DNA of 64,000 bases from Vreelandella halophila (GCF_019903425.1 NZ_JACHUZ010000013.1:835442-899441), one strand, 5' to 3'; counted from the stretch's first letter, positions 8,962 to 16,723 are shown. Notes: generated by a model from the letters alone, not told the origin. Translations and numbers: made by a program.

Positions 8962-9222
8962 ATGCTGGGTGCTAACGGCACTAAAACAGCTAGTAAAACT
9001 TTGTGGAAAGGTAGAGGCAAAGAAAGAATCGATGTAGAGAACCCTAATCCAGGACAAAGACCTGGACAAGTTCATTATCAGGACAACAATAACAACAAGT
9101 ACCTCTATGATCCAAAAACGAACTCTTTCCCAGATGCACCTAAATCTGTAAATAAAATGCTGAAAGACAAAAAATTTAAGGCCGCGATTGATAAAGCAAT
9201 AACCAAATACCTTGGAGAGTAA
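8962..9222 (+). CDS. orphan polymorphic-toxin tip fragment
   Basis: An 86-residue frame with TLWKGRGKERIDVENPNPGQ, RPGQVHYQD, KYLYDPKTNSF and a C-terminal KAAIDKAITKYLGE. The GKG(K)ERIDVENPNPGQRPGQ block is a recurrent C-terminal toxin domain in Rhs, CdiA and other polymorphic toxins. The same frame is open back only to 8932 (stop at 8929), with no Rhs core attached, so this is a displaced tip waiting for recombination. AAAAGGT just upstream of ATG 8962 might allow independent translation. The catalytic activity is unknown to me. Confidence 0.65.
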   Translation: MLGANGTKTASKTLWKGRGKERIDVENPNPGQRPGQVHYQDNNNNKYLYDPKTNSFPDAPKSVNKMLKDKKFKAAIDKAITKYLGE

Positions 9223-9225
9223 AAT

Positions 9226-9684
9226 ATGATCACGATGAACTCAAAAATGATAAAAGCTTACAGCAACTTATCAAAACACAGTATTGAATTAGATCGTGGT
9301 CTCAGAGAGATTGCCGAGTCTGGCTTTAGCAGCAAGAATGGTTGCTTCCTTATAAGAAAATGCGCAGAAATTGATACAAACGCAAAAATCAACGACTTTC
9401 CTGACAAAACAGGCTATGAATGCTTTATTAATTCAGTAAACATAGATGATTATATTGAAAGCTTCTACTTAGAGCAGGGGATACGTTTTGTACGTAGTGT
9501 GTTTAATCACTGGAACGAATCTAATGGGAATCGGAAGTTGATTGCGATATTATTGATGGACGAGTTAACTTTCAAAGTTAAATTTCACGTGCAGCGGTCT
9601 GGCGAGCGTTGGCTGGCGGATGACTTGGAGGATTACGAGGAATCTTTAATGATGGTAGATTCCTCTGAACCTGAGTTCAGATAA
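9226..9684 (+). CDS. candidate immunity protein for the orphan tip
   Basis: A 152-residue protein whose ATG lies 3 bases after the stop of the orphan tip at 9222, so the two are translationally coupled. It is AT-rich and lacks a signal peptide. Visible features are LSKHSIELDRGLREIAES, a central acidic stretch and a C-terminal MDELTFKVKFHVQRSGERWL segment. I do not recognise the family. Position and composition support an immunity role for the preceding tip. Confidence 0.55.
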   Translation: MITMNSKMIKAYSNLSKHSIELDRGLREIAESGFSSKNGCFLIRKCAEIDTNAKINDFPDKTGYECFINSVNIDDYIESFYLEQGIRFVRSVFNHWNESNGNRKLIAILLMDELTFKVKFHVQRSGERWLADDLEDYEESLMMVDSSEPEFR

Positions 9685-9920
9685 TAACCACAGCACTTTG
9701 GTGTAGCCGGCCGCACATTTACGAATGGCTGACGGCCTATCGCGAAGGCCGGACATGTCAACCTGATTTGGACAGCTCTTTAAAAATTAATACTTCTGCC
9801 GGGCATGAGGAAGTGCCGGCATGTTGACCGAGCGCAATCGATCCACGAACGACGCGGCAATCGCCCCTCCTGACGCCAGGGCAGCAGCCGGTCTGATCGC
9901 CCCGCTGATTCTTCCGGTTG
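9685..9920. other. gene-free mobile-element debris
   Basis: No convincing frame is present. It contains a short hairpin, GGCC-TATCGCGAA-GGCC, near 9738–9756, followed by an AT-rich patch. It leads into the istB relic and may include decayed IS21-type sequence that I cannot align. Confidence 0.3.
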
Positions 9921-10068
9921 ATCAACCGCCGTTACAAGAAGGCCTCGATGATCCTGGCCTCCAACAAGTCCTTCGCCGACTCGGGGCAAGATCTTCAGTG
10001 AGCAGGTCAACACCAAAGGTGAGAGCTACCGGCTTAAGAAGAAACGCCGTGCCGGCATGCTCAAGAGC
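9921..10068 (+). pseudogene. istB: istB (IS21 helper ATPase) remnant
   Basis: The frame INRRYKKASMILASNKSFAD matches the C-terminal third of IstB. After one base shift it continues KIFSEQV and then TKGESYRLKKKRRAGMLKS, which is the IstB C-terminus with about 20 residues missing in between. It therefore has a frameshift and an internal deletion and is dead. It ends right at the border of the second Rhs-core copy. Confidence 0.8.
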
Positions 10069-10073
10069 ACCCC

Positions 10074-10946
10074 GCCGACGGCAACCGCGTCCGCACCGAT
10101 GAATGGGAATACCAGTACAACGCCGCCGGGCGGCTGACGGAGGTCTACAAGGCAGGCCAATGGGTGGCCAGCTACCGTTACGATGCCAAGGGCAAGCGCA
10201 TCAGCAAGGAAACCGCCGACGGCACCCTGTATTTCTATCACAACGACGACGGACGGCTGCTGCAGGAACGCCGCGCCGACGGCACCGTCGTCCGCCAGTA
10301 CCTGTACACGCCCCAGGGCGAGCTGTTCGCCATGGTGGATGCCAACGACGAGCTGTACTTTGTGCACCTGGACCACCTCGGTGCCCCGGTTATGCTCACC
10401 GACGAGGCCGGCGACGTAGCCTGGTCCGCCCGGCGCACGCCCTTTGGCGAAACAGAGGTAGTCCAGTCCGAGGTGACCTTCCCGGTCCGGCTGCCAGGCC
10501 AGTACCACGACCCCGAAACCGGCCTGCACTACAACCAGCAACGCTACTACGACCCAGCCACGGGCACCTACCTGCGCCCGGACCCGCTGGGCCTGGCTGG
10601 CGGCTACCACGCCTACGCCTACACCAATCACAACCCGACGAGCTACGTCGCCCCGGAAGGCGAGATCCTGTTTCCCGCCGCTCTTCAAGTGCTGTCCACC
10701 GGTGGTGCGGCCATGAATCTAGCGAAGGCCGCTGATCATATTGTAGACGGGGTGGCCGGTAGCAAGCCTGGCTTCGAGGATCTGGCCGCTGGATTCGCGA
10801 AGGCGCAAGCGCGTCGTCTCGCATCGCAGGCAACACCGGGGCTTGATCGTACCCAGGATATGTTGAGCGCTGCAGGGTTAGTGCCAGGGGCCGGCATAGC
10901 ACCTGATGCCGCCAATACGGTTATTTCGTTAGGCAGAGGTAATTAG
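10074..10946 (+). pseudogene. second, headless copy of the Rhs core and pre-tip region
   Basis: This nearly identical copy of 6259–7117 encodes the Rhs core (DHLGAP, RRTPFGE, GLHYNQQRYYD, DPLGLAGG) and the pre-tip region ending TVISLGRGN. It lacks the signal peptide and the YD shell, and no ribosome site serves its start. The stop TAG forms where the second IS5-family element begins at 10946. One change turns YVDPEGE into YVAPEGE. It probably arose by tip replacement, in which an incoming core–tip segment duplicated the core and pushed the old tips aside; its own tip was later lost to the IS. Confidence 0.88.
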
Positions 10947-11003
10947 TCGCCCCTGCAAAACCCAATTTGATAGGAAAAACAGGACCCTGGGCGCGTTTTC
11001 CGG

Positions 11004-11009
11004 TATAAT
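11004..11009 (+). promoter_or_regulatory. TATAAT -10 box for the transposase
   Basis: A consensus TATAAT sits just inside the left end of the IS, 52 bases before the ATG at 11061. No clear -35 is visible. Its position argues for that ATG as the real start rather than 11022, which would leave almost no leader. Confidence 0.45.
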
Positions 11010-11060
11010 TTCTCCCCGGAAATGCACCCACAGACCCAAAACCGTGTAGTTTTCATCGCC

Positions 11061-12431
11061 ATGATTCCCACCGACGACCGCCAGCAGCCCCAGAAAGGGC
11101 TCTTTGAGCTCTATCTCGAAGACATGATCAACCTGCGTCATCCACTGGTGCGCATGGCCGAACGCATCGACTGGCAACAGTGCGAAGAACAGTTCGGTCC
11201 CTATTGGTGTCCGGATAACGGTCGCCCAGGCCATCCCATCCGGCTTCACGTTGGGCTGCAGATGCTCAAGCACATGCAGGGGCTGTCCGACCACGAGCTG
11301 CTCGATCAGTGGGTGGAGAACCCGTACTGGCAGTATTTCTGCGGCGAGTCGGTGTTCAAGCATGAGCCGCCGATGGACGAGTCCACCATGGGCCGGTTCC
11401 GTCGTCGTATTGGCGAAGATGGCGCGCGAGCGCTTTTGAAGATGACGGTGGAGTTGGGTGAAGGCACGGGCACGGTTGCTCCCGAGAGTTTCCGAGTGGC
11501 GGTGGCCGATACAACCGTGATGCCCAAGGCCATCGAGCACCCCAGCGAAGCGCGGCTGATGGTGCGCGCGCACCGGCGCCTGGTGAGCCGGGCCAAAGCG
11601 GACGGTGTGAAGTTCCGCCAGACCTACGAGCGCTCGCTCGATGGGCTGGTCATCCAGATCGGGCGCTACGCCCACGCCCGCCAGTTCCGGCGCATGCACA
11701 AACGGCTTCGCAAGCTCCATGGTTATCTGGGCCGTGTGTGCAATGACGTTCGCCGCCAGCAACCTCATGGCCAGCGCAGCCAGGGACTGGATGAGGCGCT
11801 TTACCAGGCACTGTACCTGTGGCGCCAGTACGCCGAGCCTCAACACCGGCCCAAGCTCTACAGCCTGCACGAGCCGGAGGTGGCCTGCATCGCCAAGGGC
11901 AAGGCCCGCACCCCCTATGAGTTCGGCAGCAAGGTCAGTGTGATCACCACCGCCAGGGAGGGCTTTGTGCTCGACTGCCAGGCCCTGCGCGGCAATGCCT
12001 ACGATGGCCACACGCTGCACCAGGGGCTGGAACGGGTGCATAAACACTGCGGCCAGCTGCCGGTGAACACCCTGGTCGACCGGGGCTATCGCGGCAGCGA
12101 GAGCACACCGCTGACCAACGTGCACATCACCGGCAAGAAGAAAGGCAACGGCACCGCCCACGCCCGCTACCAGCACCGGCGCAACAGCGTTGAGCCGATC
12201 ATCGGCCACATGAAACACGAAGGCCTGCTGGATCGCTGCCACCTGCGCGGGCGCGAAGGCGATCGGGTCCACGCGGTGCTGTGCGCGGTCGGGTTCAACC
12301 TGAGGAAGGTGCTGCGCCGGCTGGCGCAGCTTTTTGGGCTTCAATTGCTCCGGGCACTGCTGGCCGCAATCCATCAATCCGGGGTGGGTGTTGCCCGATC
12401 ACAGCAACAGCTCACACCGGGAGCTGCCTGA
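11061..12431 (+). CDS. IS5-family (IS1478-like) DDE transposase
   Basis: A 456-residue protein from MIPTDDRQQPQKGLFELYLE; an in-frame ATG 13 codons earlier (11022) is possible but too close to the -10 box. Residues 1–115 form the N-terminal domain (LRHPLVRMAERIDW, HVGLQMLKHMQGLSDHELL). The DDE triad is visible as D in VAVADTTVMPK, D in LVDRGYRGSES and E in RNSVEPIIGHMKHEG. The C-terminal arm is rich in Arg and Leu. The gene is intact, so the element may still move. Confidence 0.92.
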   Translation: MIPTDDRQQPQKGLFELYLEDMINLRHPLVRMAERIDWQQCEEQFGPYWCPDNGRPGHPIRLHVGLQMLKHMQGLSDHELLDQWVENPYWQYFCGESVFKHEPPMDESTMGRFRRRIGEDGARALLKMTVELGEGTGTVAPESFRVAVADTTVMPKAIEHPSEARLMVRAHRRLVSRAKADGVKFRQTYERSLDGLVIQIGRYAHARQFRRMHKRLRKLHGYLGRVCNDVRRQQPHGQRSQGLDEALYQALYLWRQYAEPQHRPKLYSLHEPEVACIAKGKARTPYEFGSKVSVITTAREGFVLDCQALRGNAYDGHTLHQGLERVHKHCGQLPVNTLVDRGYRGSESTPLTNVHITGKKKGNGTAHARYQHRRNSVEPIIGHMKHEGLLDRCHLRGREGDRVHAVLCAVGFNLRKVLRRLAQLFGLQLLRALLAAIHQSGVGVARSQQQLTPGAA

Positions 12432-12454
12432 AAGGCGGGTTTCGCAAGGGCGAC
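12429..12454 (+). repeat. right end of IS, direct-repeat copy 1
   Basis: The sequence TGAAAGGCGGGTTTCGCAAG plus GGCGAC recurs at 12758–12783 in the same orientation with 24 of 26 matches. The pair brackets the IS66 relic. Confidence 0.8.
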
Positions 12455-12737
12455 GTTTGAACGCCTGCTGCTGGCGGTACAGCGGCAGCGCATCCACGTA
12501 TTTGGCCACCAGGCAGTAGGCCAGCAGGTTGGCGCTGGCATTGGATTTGGGCAGCGGCTGCGCCGGAGCCGGCGCGATGGCGACACCGTCCTCGCACTGG
12601 CGGCAGGCGTATTTCGGGCGGATGTGTCGGATCACCTGAACGCGGGCGGGGATCACATCCAGCTGTTCGGTGACTTCCTCGCCGATGCGAACGCGCTGGG
12701 CGCCATCATTGGGACACTGCTGCTCCGCTTCTAAGAT
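12455..12737 (-). pseudogene. IS66-family TnpC transposase remnant
   Basis: Minus-strand translation gives EQQCPNDGAQRVRIGEEVTE, QLDVIPARVQVIRHIRPKYA, CRQCEDGVAIAP and LLAYCLVAKYVDALPLYRQ, which is the zinc-binding domain plus the start of the catalytic domain of IS66 TnpC. Cysteines of the zinc finger are visible. It is cut off on both sides by copies of the IS right end (12454 and 12758), so only about 95 residues of a 500-residue protein remain. Confidence 0.82.
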
Positions 12738-12757
12738 GGGGTTCGTGGACCGCTTAC

Positions 12758-12783
12758 TGAAAGGCGGGGTTCGCAAGGACGAC
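12758..12783 (+). repeat. solo right end of IS, direct-repeat copy 2
   Basis: TGAAAGGCGGGGTTCGCAAG plus GACGAC is a second right end related to the IS at 10946. There is no transposase between it and copy 1, only the IS66 relic. It suggests that a related element once ended here. Confidence 0.75.
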
Positions 12784-12906
12784 TAATGACCGCGTGGCTG
12801 GTAAGCAGCGAGATAAAGGTCGCTATCGCATACCGCTTGGGTCGTCCCTGAAGCTAGGCTGGTTGTCCCAAAACTGTCCCAAACAGGACGTGGATGCGGG
12901 GGAAAA

Positions 12907-12983
<77 letters not shown>

Positions 12984-13173
12984 AGAATGACACCGGAATG
13001 GATGGCTCCGGTGTCGGTCCGGCGGCCGATGCCTTGTGAGCAACACCACCGAAACAGGGGCGGTATGATAAGGGCCGTTGGCCTGCACGTCCATCCCCCG
13101 CTGACATTTCGGCAATTAAAGACCGCTGATTATTGTGCCAATTTTCAATGAGAACATTTTTTACGCAAAACGC

Positions 13174-13209
13174 TTGCATTCTTTTGAGGAAATAAGAATA
13201 ATTAGCATT
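13174..13209 (+). promoter_or_regulatory. bfd promoter overlapped by a Fur-box-like sequence
   Basis: TTGCAT (13174–13179) and AATAAT (13197–13202) are separated by exactly 17 bases, a good sigma-70 promoter. The 19 bases from 13191, AATAAGAATAATTAGCATT, match the Fur consensus at 12 positions and cover the -10 box. Bfd is classically repressed by Fur in iron-replete cells, so the overlap makes sense. Inferred from sequence only. Confidence 0.5.
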
Positions 13210-13242
13210 AAGGTGCTCGTTAGCTGCCATGCAGGAGTTATC

Positions 13243-13449
13243 ATGTACGTGTGTCTCTGTAATCAAATCACTGATCACGAAATCCGCCGGGCGGTAGAGG
13301 ATGGCTGCTCCAGCATGCGTCAGCTCAGGAACGAGCTCGGTGTGGCTACCCAGTGTGGCCGCTGTGGAACCATGGCCCGGGAAATCCTGGATGAGCACCA
13401 TAACAGCGTGGATCTGGATCTGATCAATGCGCTGGCGCGCCCCGCCTGA
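13243..13449 (+). CDS. bfd: bacterioferritin-associated ferredoxin Bfd
   Basis: A 68-residue [2Fe-2S] protein with cysteines C4, C6, C38 and C41 in the Bfd pattern (MYVCLCNQITD, ATQCGRCG). Bfd donates electrons to bacterioferritin haem to release stored iron as Fe2+. A CAGGAG ribosome site lies 7 bases upstream. It is followed 95 bases later by bfr in the same direction, so mobilisation and storage genes sit together. The upstream promoter carries a likely Fur site. Confidence 0.95.
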   Translation: MYVCLCNQITDHEIRRAVEDGCSSMRQLRNELGVATQCGRCGTMAREILDEHHNSVDLDLINALARPA

Positions 13450-13480
13450 CGGCTTTTCCCCCTGTCACTGACTGGCCGCC

Positions 13481-13533
13481 CCTGATCCGTGTGTGGTAGT
13501 TTTGCGTAATTAAAACACAGACACCGGATCAGG
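13481..13533 (+). promoter_or_regulatory. imperfect hairpin touching the bfr ribosome site
   Basis: The arm CCTGATCCG (13481–13489) pairs with CGGATCAGG (13525–13533); inside, GTGT pairs with ACAC and GTTTT with AAAAC around an AT-rich loop, 18 pairs in all. The right arm includes the first three bases of the bfr Shine-Dalgarno AGGAG (13531–13535). It could hold back bfr translation or be a protein-binding dyad. There is no U run, so it is not a classical terminator. Confidence 0.5.
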
Positions 13534-13544
13534 AGAGCATTCCC

Positions 13545-14036
13545 ATGAAGGGCGATAAACAGGTCATTCAGTATCTGAATCAGGCGCTGGCCGCAGAGCT
13601 GACCGCCATCAACCAGTACTTTCTCCACGCGCGCATGCTCAAGGACTGGGGCATCGATAAGCTGGGCAAGATCGAATACGACGAATCGATCGACGAGATG
13701 AAGCACGCCGATCAGCTGATCGAGCGCATCCTGTTTCTCGGCGGGCTGCCGAACCTTCAGGATCTGAACAAACTGCTGATCGGCGAAAACGTCAAGGAAA
13801 TCCTTGAGTGTGACCTCAAGGCCGAGCACGACGGTATCGCCATCTATCGGGCCGGAATCAAGCACGCCGAATCCGTCCAGGACTACGGCACGCGCGACCT
13901 GCTCGCGACTCTGCTGGCGGACGAGGAAGGGCATGTGGACTTCCTTGAGACACAGCTCGACATGATCGACCGCATGGGTCTCGAGAACTACTGCCAGCTG
14001 CAGTCCAGTGGCACTGCCGAGGAAGGCGGCGAATAA
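13545..14036 (+). CDS. bfr: bacterioferritin
   Basis: A 163-residue ferritin-like four-helix protein. Ferroxidase ligands are all present: E18, E51, H54, E94, E127 and H130. M52 is the expected haem-coordinating methionine at the subunit dimer interface. It stores iron in a 24-mer cage in the cytoplasm, and Bfd encoded just upstream reduces the core. The C-terminal tail after residue 150 is short and acidic. AGGAG sits 9 bases before the ATG and is partly within the hairpin at 13481–13533. Confidence 0.96.
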   Translation: MKGDKQVIQYLNQALAAELTAINQYFLHARMLKDWGIDKLGKIEYDESIDEMKHADQLIERILFLGGLPNLQDLNKLLIGENVKEILECDLKAEHDGIAIYRAGIKHAESVQDYGTRDLLATLLADEEGHVDFLETQLDMIDRMGLENYCQLQSSGTAEEGGE

Positions 14037-14102
14037 CGCAGGCTCGTATCATCGGCCGGGAGCGGGTACAATACGTCCGCTTCTGACGACTGAGGTGTGG
14101 TA

Positions 14103-14516
14103 ATGAACAAGCTGACCCGAATTTTCGCAAGTCTCGCTCTCGTTTTGGCGCTGGGCGGTTCCGCGCTCACACTGGCGGCCGTCGAGGACCAGATCAGGGA
14201 GCGCATCAAGCCCACCGGCAATGTGAATATTGCGGGTGAAGAAGGCCAGCAGCGCCAGCAGCAGTCCACTGGACCGCGCGGTGGTGAAGAGGTCTATGCC
14301 GACGCCTGTTCCGCATGTCACGACTCCGGTGCTGCTGGCGCCCCCAAGCTCGGTGATAGTGGCGCCTGGTCGGATCGTATCAGCAAGGGCGACGAAACCC
14401 TCTATGACCATGCGATCAATGGTTTCAACGCCATGCCTGCCAAGGGCGGCTGCAGTGGCTGTTCCGATGAGGAAATACAGAATGCGGTCGACTACATGAC
14501 CGCGGAGAGCGAGTAA
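14103..14516 (+). CDS. cytochrome c5-type monohaem cytochrome
   Basis: A 137-residue exported protein: signal peptide or N-terminal anchor at residues 1–26 (FASLALVLALGGSALTLAA), a charged linker, then a class I cytochrome domain with CSACH at 69–73. The axial Met is probably in NAMPAKGG. The following CSGC pair gives the extra disulfide typical of cytochrome c5. It would act in the periplasm, passing electrons to oxidases or nitrogen-oxide reductases. It lies 66 bases after bfr and upstream of an NsrR-like regulator. The physiological partner is unknown. Confidence 0.9.
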   Translation: MNKLTRIFASLALVLALGGSALTLAAVEDQIRERIKPTGNVNIAGEEGQQRQQQSTGPRGGEEVYADACSACHDSGAAGAPKLGDSGAWSDRISKGDETLYDHAINGFNAMPAKGGCSGCSDEEIQNAVDYMTAESE

Positions 14517-14584
14517 ACCACGCTGCTCAACCCGGGAGGGACTCGGGGTGCCGCGCGCGTTGTCTCAGACAGTGAGAGCGGTCA

Positions 14585-15046
14585 ATGCGAATTACTGGCT
14601 ATACAGACTATTCCCTCCGGGTTCTGATCTACCTGTCACTTCAGGGTGACCGGTTGGCGACGATTCAGGAGGTCGCCGACCGATATGGGATCTCCAAGAA
14701 CCATCTCATGAAAGTGGTCCATCAGCTGACCCGCAAGGGTTACCTGGACAGTGTCCGGGGCAAGAAGGGCGGTATCCGTCTCCGTCTCAGCCCATCAGAG
14801 ATCAACCTTGGTGTGCTGGTGCGTGAGATGGAGCCGGACCTGAACCTGGTGGAGTGCTTCGGCCCGGACAACACCTGTGTGATCTCACCGGTATGCTCCC
14901 TCAAGGGCGTTCTGGGCGAGGCGCTGAATGCCTTCCTGGCGACCCTTGACCGCTATACCCTGGCCGATATCGTTCCCGGAAAGGATGTTCCCCAGCTGAT
15001 CCGTCTTCTCAATATCCCCGATGAAGAGCCTGCTACTGCCGGGTGA
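14585..15046 (+). CDS. nsrR: Rrf2-family nitric-oxide-sensing repressor, NsrR-like
   Basis: A 153-residue protein with an N-terminal winged helix-turn-helix (ITGYTDYSLRVLIYLSLQ, ISKNHLMKVVHQLTRKGYL) and three cysteines C91, C98 and C104 in LVECFGPDNTCVISPVC, the Fe-S ligands of NsrR. NsrR loses its cluster on nitric oxide and derepresses NO-detoxification genes. Being next to the nitrate-reductase block fits that role. IscR and RsrR are the nearest alternatives, but cysteine spacing and length favour NsrR. It converges on moaA. Confidence 0.87.
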   Translation: MRITGYTDYSLRVLIYLSLQGDRLATIQEVADRYGISKNHLMKVVHQLTRKGYLDSVRGKKGGIRLRLSPSEINLGVLVREMEPDLNLVECFGPDNTCVISPVCSLKGVLGEALNAFLATLDRYTLADIVPGKDVPQLIRLLNIPDEEPATAG

Positions 15047-15054
15047 CCTGCCCC

Positions 15055-15079
15055 GTAGGAGCGACCCCCGGTCGCGATT
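15055..15079. repeat. REP-like palindrome between convergent genes
   Basis: GTAGGAGCGACCCCCGGTCG plus CGATT contains a perfect stem GCGACC/GGTCGC with a 3-base loop (15061–15075). The GTAGGAGCG head and this size are those of REP sequences known in pseudomonads and relatives. It sits between the stops of nsrR and moaA and may serve as a bidirectional terminator. Confidence 0.6.
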
Positions 15080-15109
15080 GGGCAAGCTCTGGAGTCACCC
15101 GGCTCAGCG

Positions 15110-16108
15110 TCAGCCCCCGGTCATATTCATGAACCGCAGGATCTGCACATCACCGTCAGTGGTGAAGTGGTGCTCCTTCGGCTTCAGGTCCATGGCGCTG
15201 ATGATGGCCTCGCGGATGGGCTCATCGTCTTCGGGGTAACGCCGCATAAGGCCCTTCAGATCCTTGGAATGCTCATTACCGAGGCACAGCAGCAGGCGGC
15301 CTTCGACGGTCAGGCGTACGCGGTTGCAGTCGCCACAGAAGTTGTGGGTGTGCGGGGAGATGAAGCCGACCTTGCTCGGTGAGTCCGGCATCTGGAAATA
15401 ACGTGAGGGGCCGCCGGTATCCGCCGTGCTGGGGATAAGGTCGTAGCGCTGTTCGATGATCTCCCGGACCTCGTCGCTGGAGCAGAAGGTCTCGTCCCGG
15501 GTATGGTCGGAGATCTCGCCCAGGGGCATTTCCTCGATGAAGCTGATATCAATGCCGCGTGACCGTGCGAATTCGACCAGATCCAGTACCTCATGGTCGT
15601 TGCTGTTCTTCATGATGACGCTGTTGAGCTTGATGCCCTTGAAGCCGGCCTCTACGGCGGTATCAATGCCCCTGATCACCTTGTTGAGGTCACCGGTGCG
15701 GGTGATGCTGCGGAACTTTTCCGCGTCCAGTGAATCCAGGCTGATGTTGAGCCGATCCATGCCGGCGGCCCTGAGGTCGTGGGCCATGTGCGGCAGCTGG
15801 CTGCCGTTGGTGGTCATGGCCAGGTCGTTCAGGCCGAGACCGCCAATGTCTTCCACCAGCTTCACGATGCCCTTGCGCACCAGGGGTTCACCCCCGGTCA
15901 GGCGGATTTTCTCAACACCAAGCTCGCGGAAGATGCGGGCAATGCGTGCGATCTCCTCCAGGCTGAGCACCTGCTGGCGCGGCAGGAATTCCATGTCCTC
16001 GCTCATGCAGTAGACACAGCGGAAGTCGCAGCGGTCGGTGACGGAGATGCGCACGTAGGTGATGGTGCGCCCGAACTGGTCGACCAGTGCCTTTTGCGGT
16101 TCGGACAT
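15110..16108 (-). CDS. moaA: GTP 3',8-cyclase MoaA (molybdenum cofactor)
   Basis: A 332-residue radical SAM enzyme. The N-terminal [4Fe-4S] cluster motif is C27, C31, C34 ([11 protein letters not shown]), followed by [12 protein letters not shown] for SAM binding. The C-terminal cluster is in [12 protein letters not shown] and LLLCLGNE, and the protein ends with the conserved Gly-Gly. It converts GTP to 3',8-cyclo-GTP, the first step of molybdopterin synthesis. It is the last gene of the nar cluster, 10 bases after the 148-aa unknown gene, so cofactor supply is coupled to nitrate reductase. moaC is not in the window. Confidence 0.96.
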   Translation of the reverse strand: MSEPQKALVDQFGRTITYVRISVTDRCDFRCVYCMSEDMEFLPRQQVLSLEEIARIARIFRELGVEKIRLTGGEPLVRKGIVKLVEDIGGLGLNDLAMTTNGSQLPHMAHDLRAAGMDRLNISLDSLDAEKFRSITRTGDLNKVIRGIDTAVEAGFKGIKLNSVIMKNSNDHEVLDLVEFARSRGIDISFIEEMPLGEISDHTRDETFCSSDEVREIIEQRYDLIPSTADTGGPSRYFQMPDSPSKVGFISPHTHNFCGDCNRVRLTVEGRLLLCLGNEHSKDLKGLMRRYPEDDEPIREAIISAMDLKPKEHHFTTDGDVQILRFMNMTGG

Positions 16109-16118
16109 CGTGTTCTCC

Positions 16119-16565
16119 TTACTGCTCGCTCATGACCTGGAGCTGCACCGGTTCGCCGTCGCGCGTGAAGATGGCGAACTGGTCCAGGTTTTCACCGGTG
16201 GTGAGGGTCTGGGCCATGCGCGTGAGGTGTTGTTCGGTCTCGTCCTCGGCTGCGGGCTCGCCGTTGCGCCCGGGGAGGATGGCGGTCATCAGGAATTCCC
16301 AGTTGGTGCTGACCTGGTCCGCTTCTTCGACAATGTCCTTGAGGCGGGTCTGGGGTGTCAAGGGGAAGTCGCGGACCATGAGGGGCATGAGGGTGCCCTG
16401 GTCGTCCATTTCGGCGTGTTCGCCGCTGGCGGTTTTTTCCTGAAGGCGCTGGACGTGGATGAGGACGACCAGGAGTTTGGTGCCGGGGCCATCCATTTCG
16501 GACATTCGGGCGAGGTCGTCGAAGGTGGTGATTCTTGGTTCCGGGGTGAAGGTTTCTACCGTCAT
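16119..16565 (-). CDS. conserved-looking protein of unknown function in the nar cluster
   Basis: A 148-residue soluble acidic protein starting [20 protein letters not shown]; a GGAAG sequence precedes the ATG. Features are [32 protein letters not shown], and a C-terminal [20 protein letters not shown] see no signal peptide, membrane segment, cysteine or metal motif. It lies between the parvulin gene and moaA on the same strand and is probably co-transcribed with narGHJI. A role in nitrate reductase maturation or cofactor insertion is possible but only inferred from position. Confidence 0.75.
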   Translation of the reverse strand: MTVETFTPEPRITTFDDLARMSEMDGPGTKLLVVLIHVQRLQEKTASGEHAEMDDQGTLMPLMVRDFPLTPQTRLKDIVEEADQVSTNWEFLMTAILPGRNGEPAAEDETEQHLTRMAQTLTTGENLDQFAIFTRDGEPVQLQVMSEQ

Positions 16566-16630
16566 GATCTGGGCTCTTCCGGTTGTTTGGCGTCTGTCAC
16601 CAGACTGTAGTGTTGCTGCCGGCATTGCTA

Positions 16631-16723
16631 CAGGGGACCCCTTTCAGGGACCGCTGTGAACCCATCCATGGGCGCTGGCGCGATGACATCCTGTCATCGA
16701 GCCTCCCTGAAAGGGGTCCCCTG
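16631..16723. repeat. nested palindromic element A (20-bp perfect arms)
   Basis: CAGGGGACCCCTTTCAGGGA at 16631–16650 is exactly inverted at 16704–16723. The 53-base interior carries further small palindromes, CCCATCCATGGG and GATGACATCCTGTCATC. It lies in the gap between the parvulin gene and the 148-aa gene. It resembles the organisation of element B at 17625. Probable roles are mRNA processing or stability, or a non-autonomous mobile repeat. Confidence 0.75.

Larger units (their letters stand above)
10946..12454. mobile_element. second IS5-family element (IS1478-like), about 1.5 kb
   Basis: The left end GTCGCCCCTGCAAAACCC at 10946 matches the reverse complement of the right end GGCGGGTTTCGCAAGGGCGAC (12434–12454) with three mismatches over the first 18 bases. 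It contains one long transposase gene. I cannot define a target duplication, because the right side enters an IS66 relic rather than Rhs sequence, suggesting later rearrangement. Its insertion truncated the second Rhs core. Confidence 0.82.

Noticed and set aside
10941..12790. Target duplication for the second IS5-family element
   Set aside because: TTA on the left and TAA next to the solo end at 12783 are not the same sequence in the same orientation, and the right flank of the intact copy is IS66 sequence, so no duplication can be claimed.
12784..12906. Possible integrase end or small gene next to tRNA-Arg
   Set aside because: Short frames here run through the tRNA itself and have no family features; only a GTCCCAAA repeat is visible.
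15110..16600. Molybdenum-cofactor riboswitch upstream of moaA
   Set aside because: moaA starts 10 bases after the preceding gene; there is no leader long enough to hold one.
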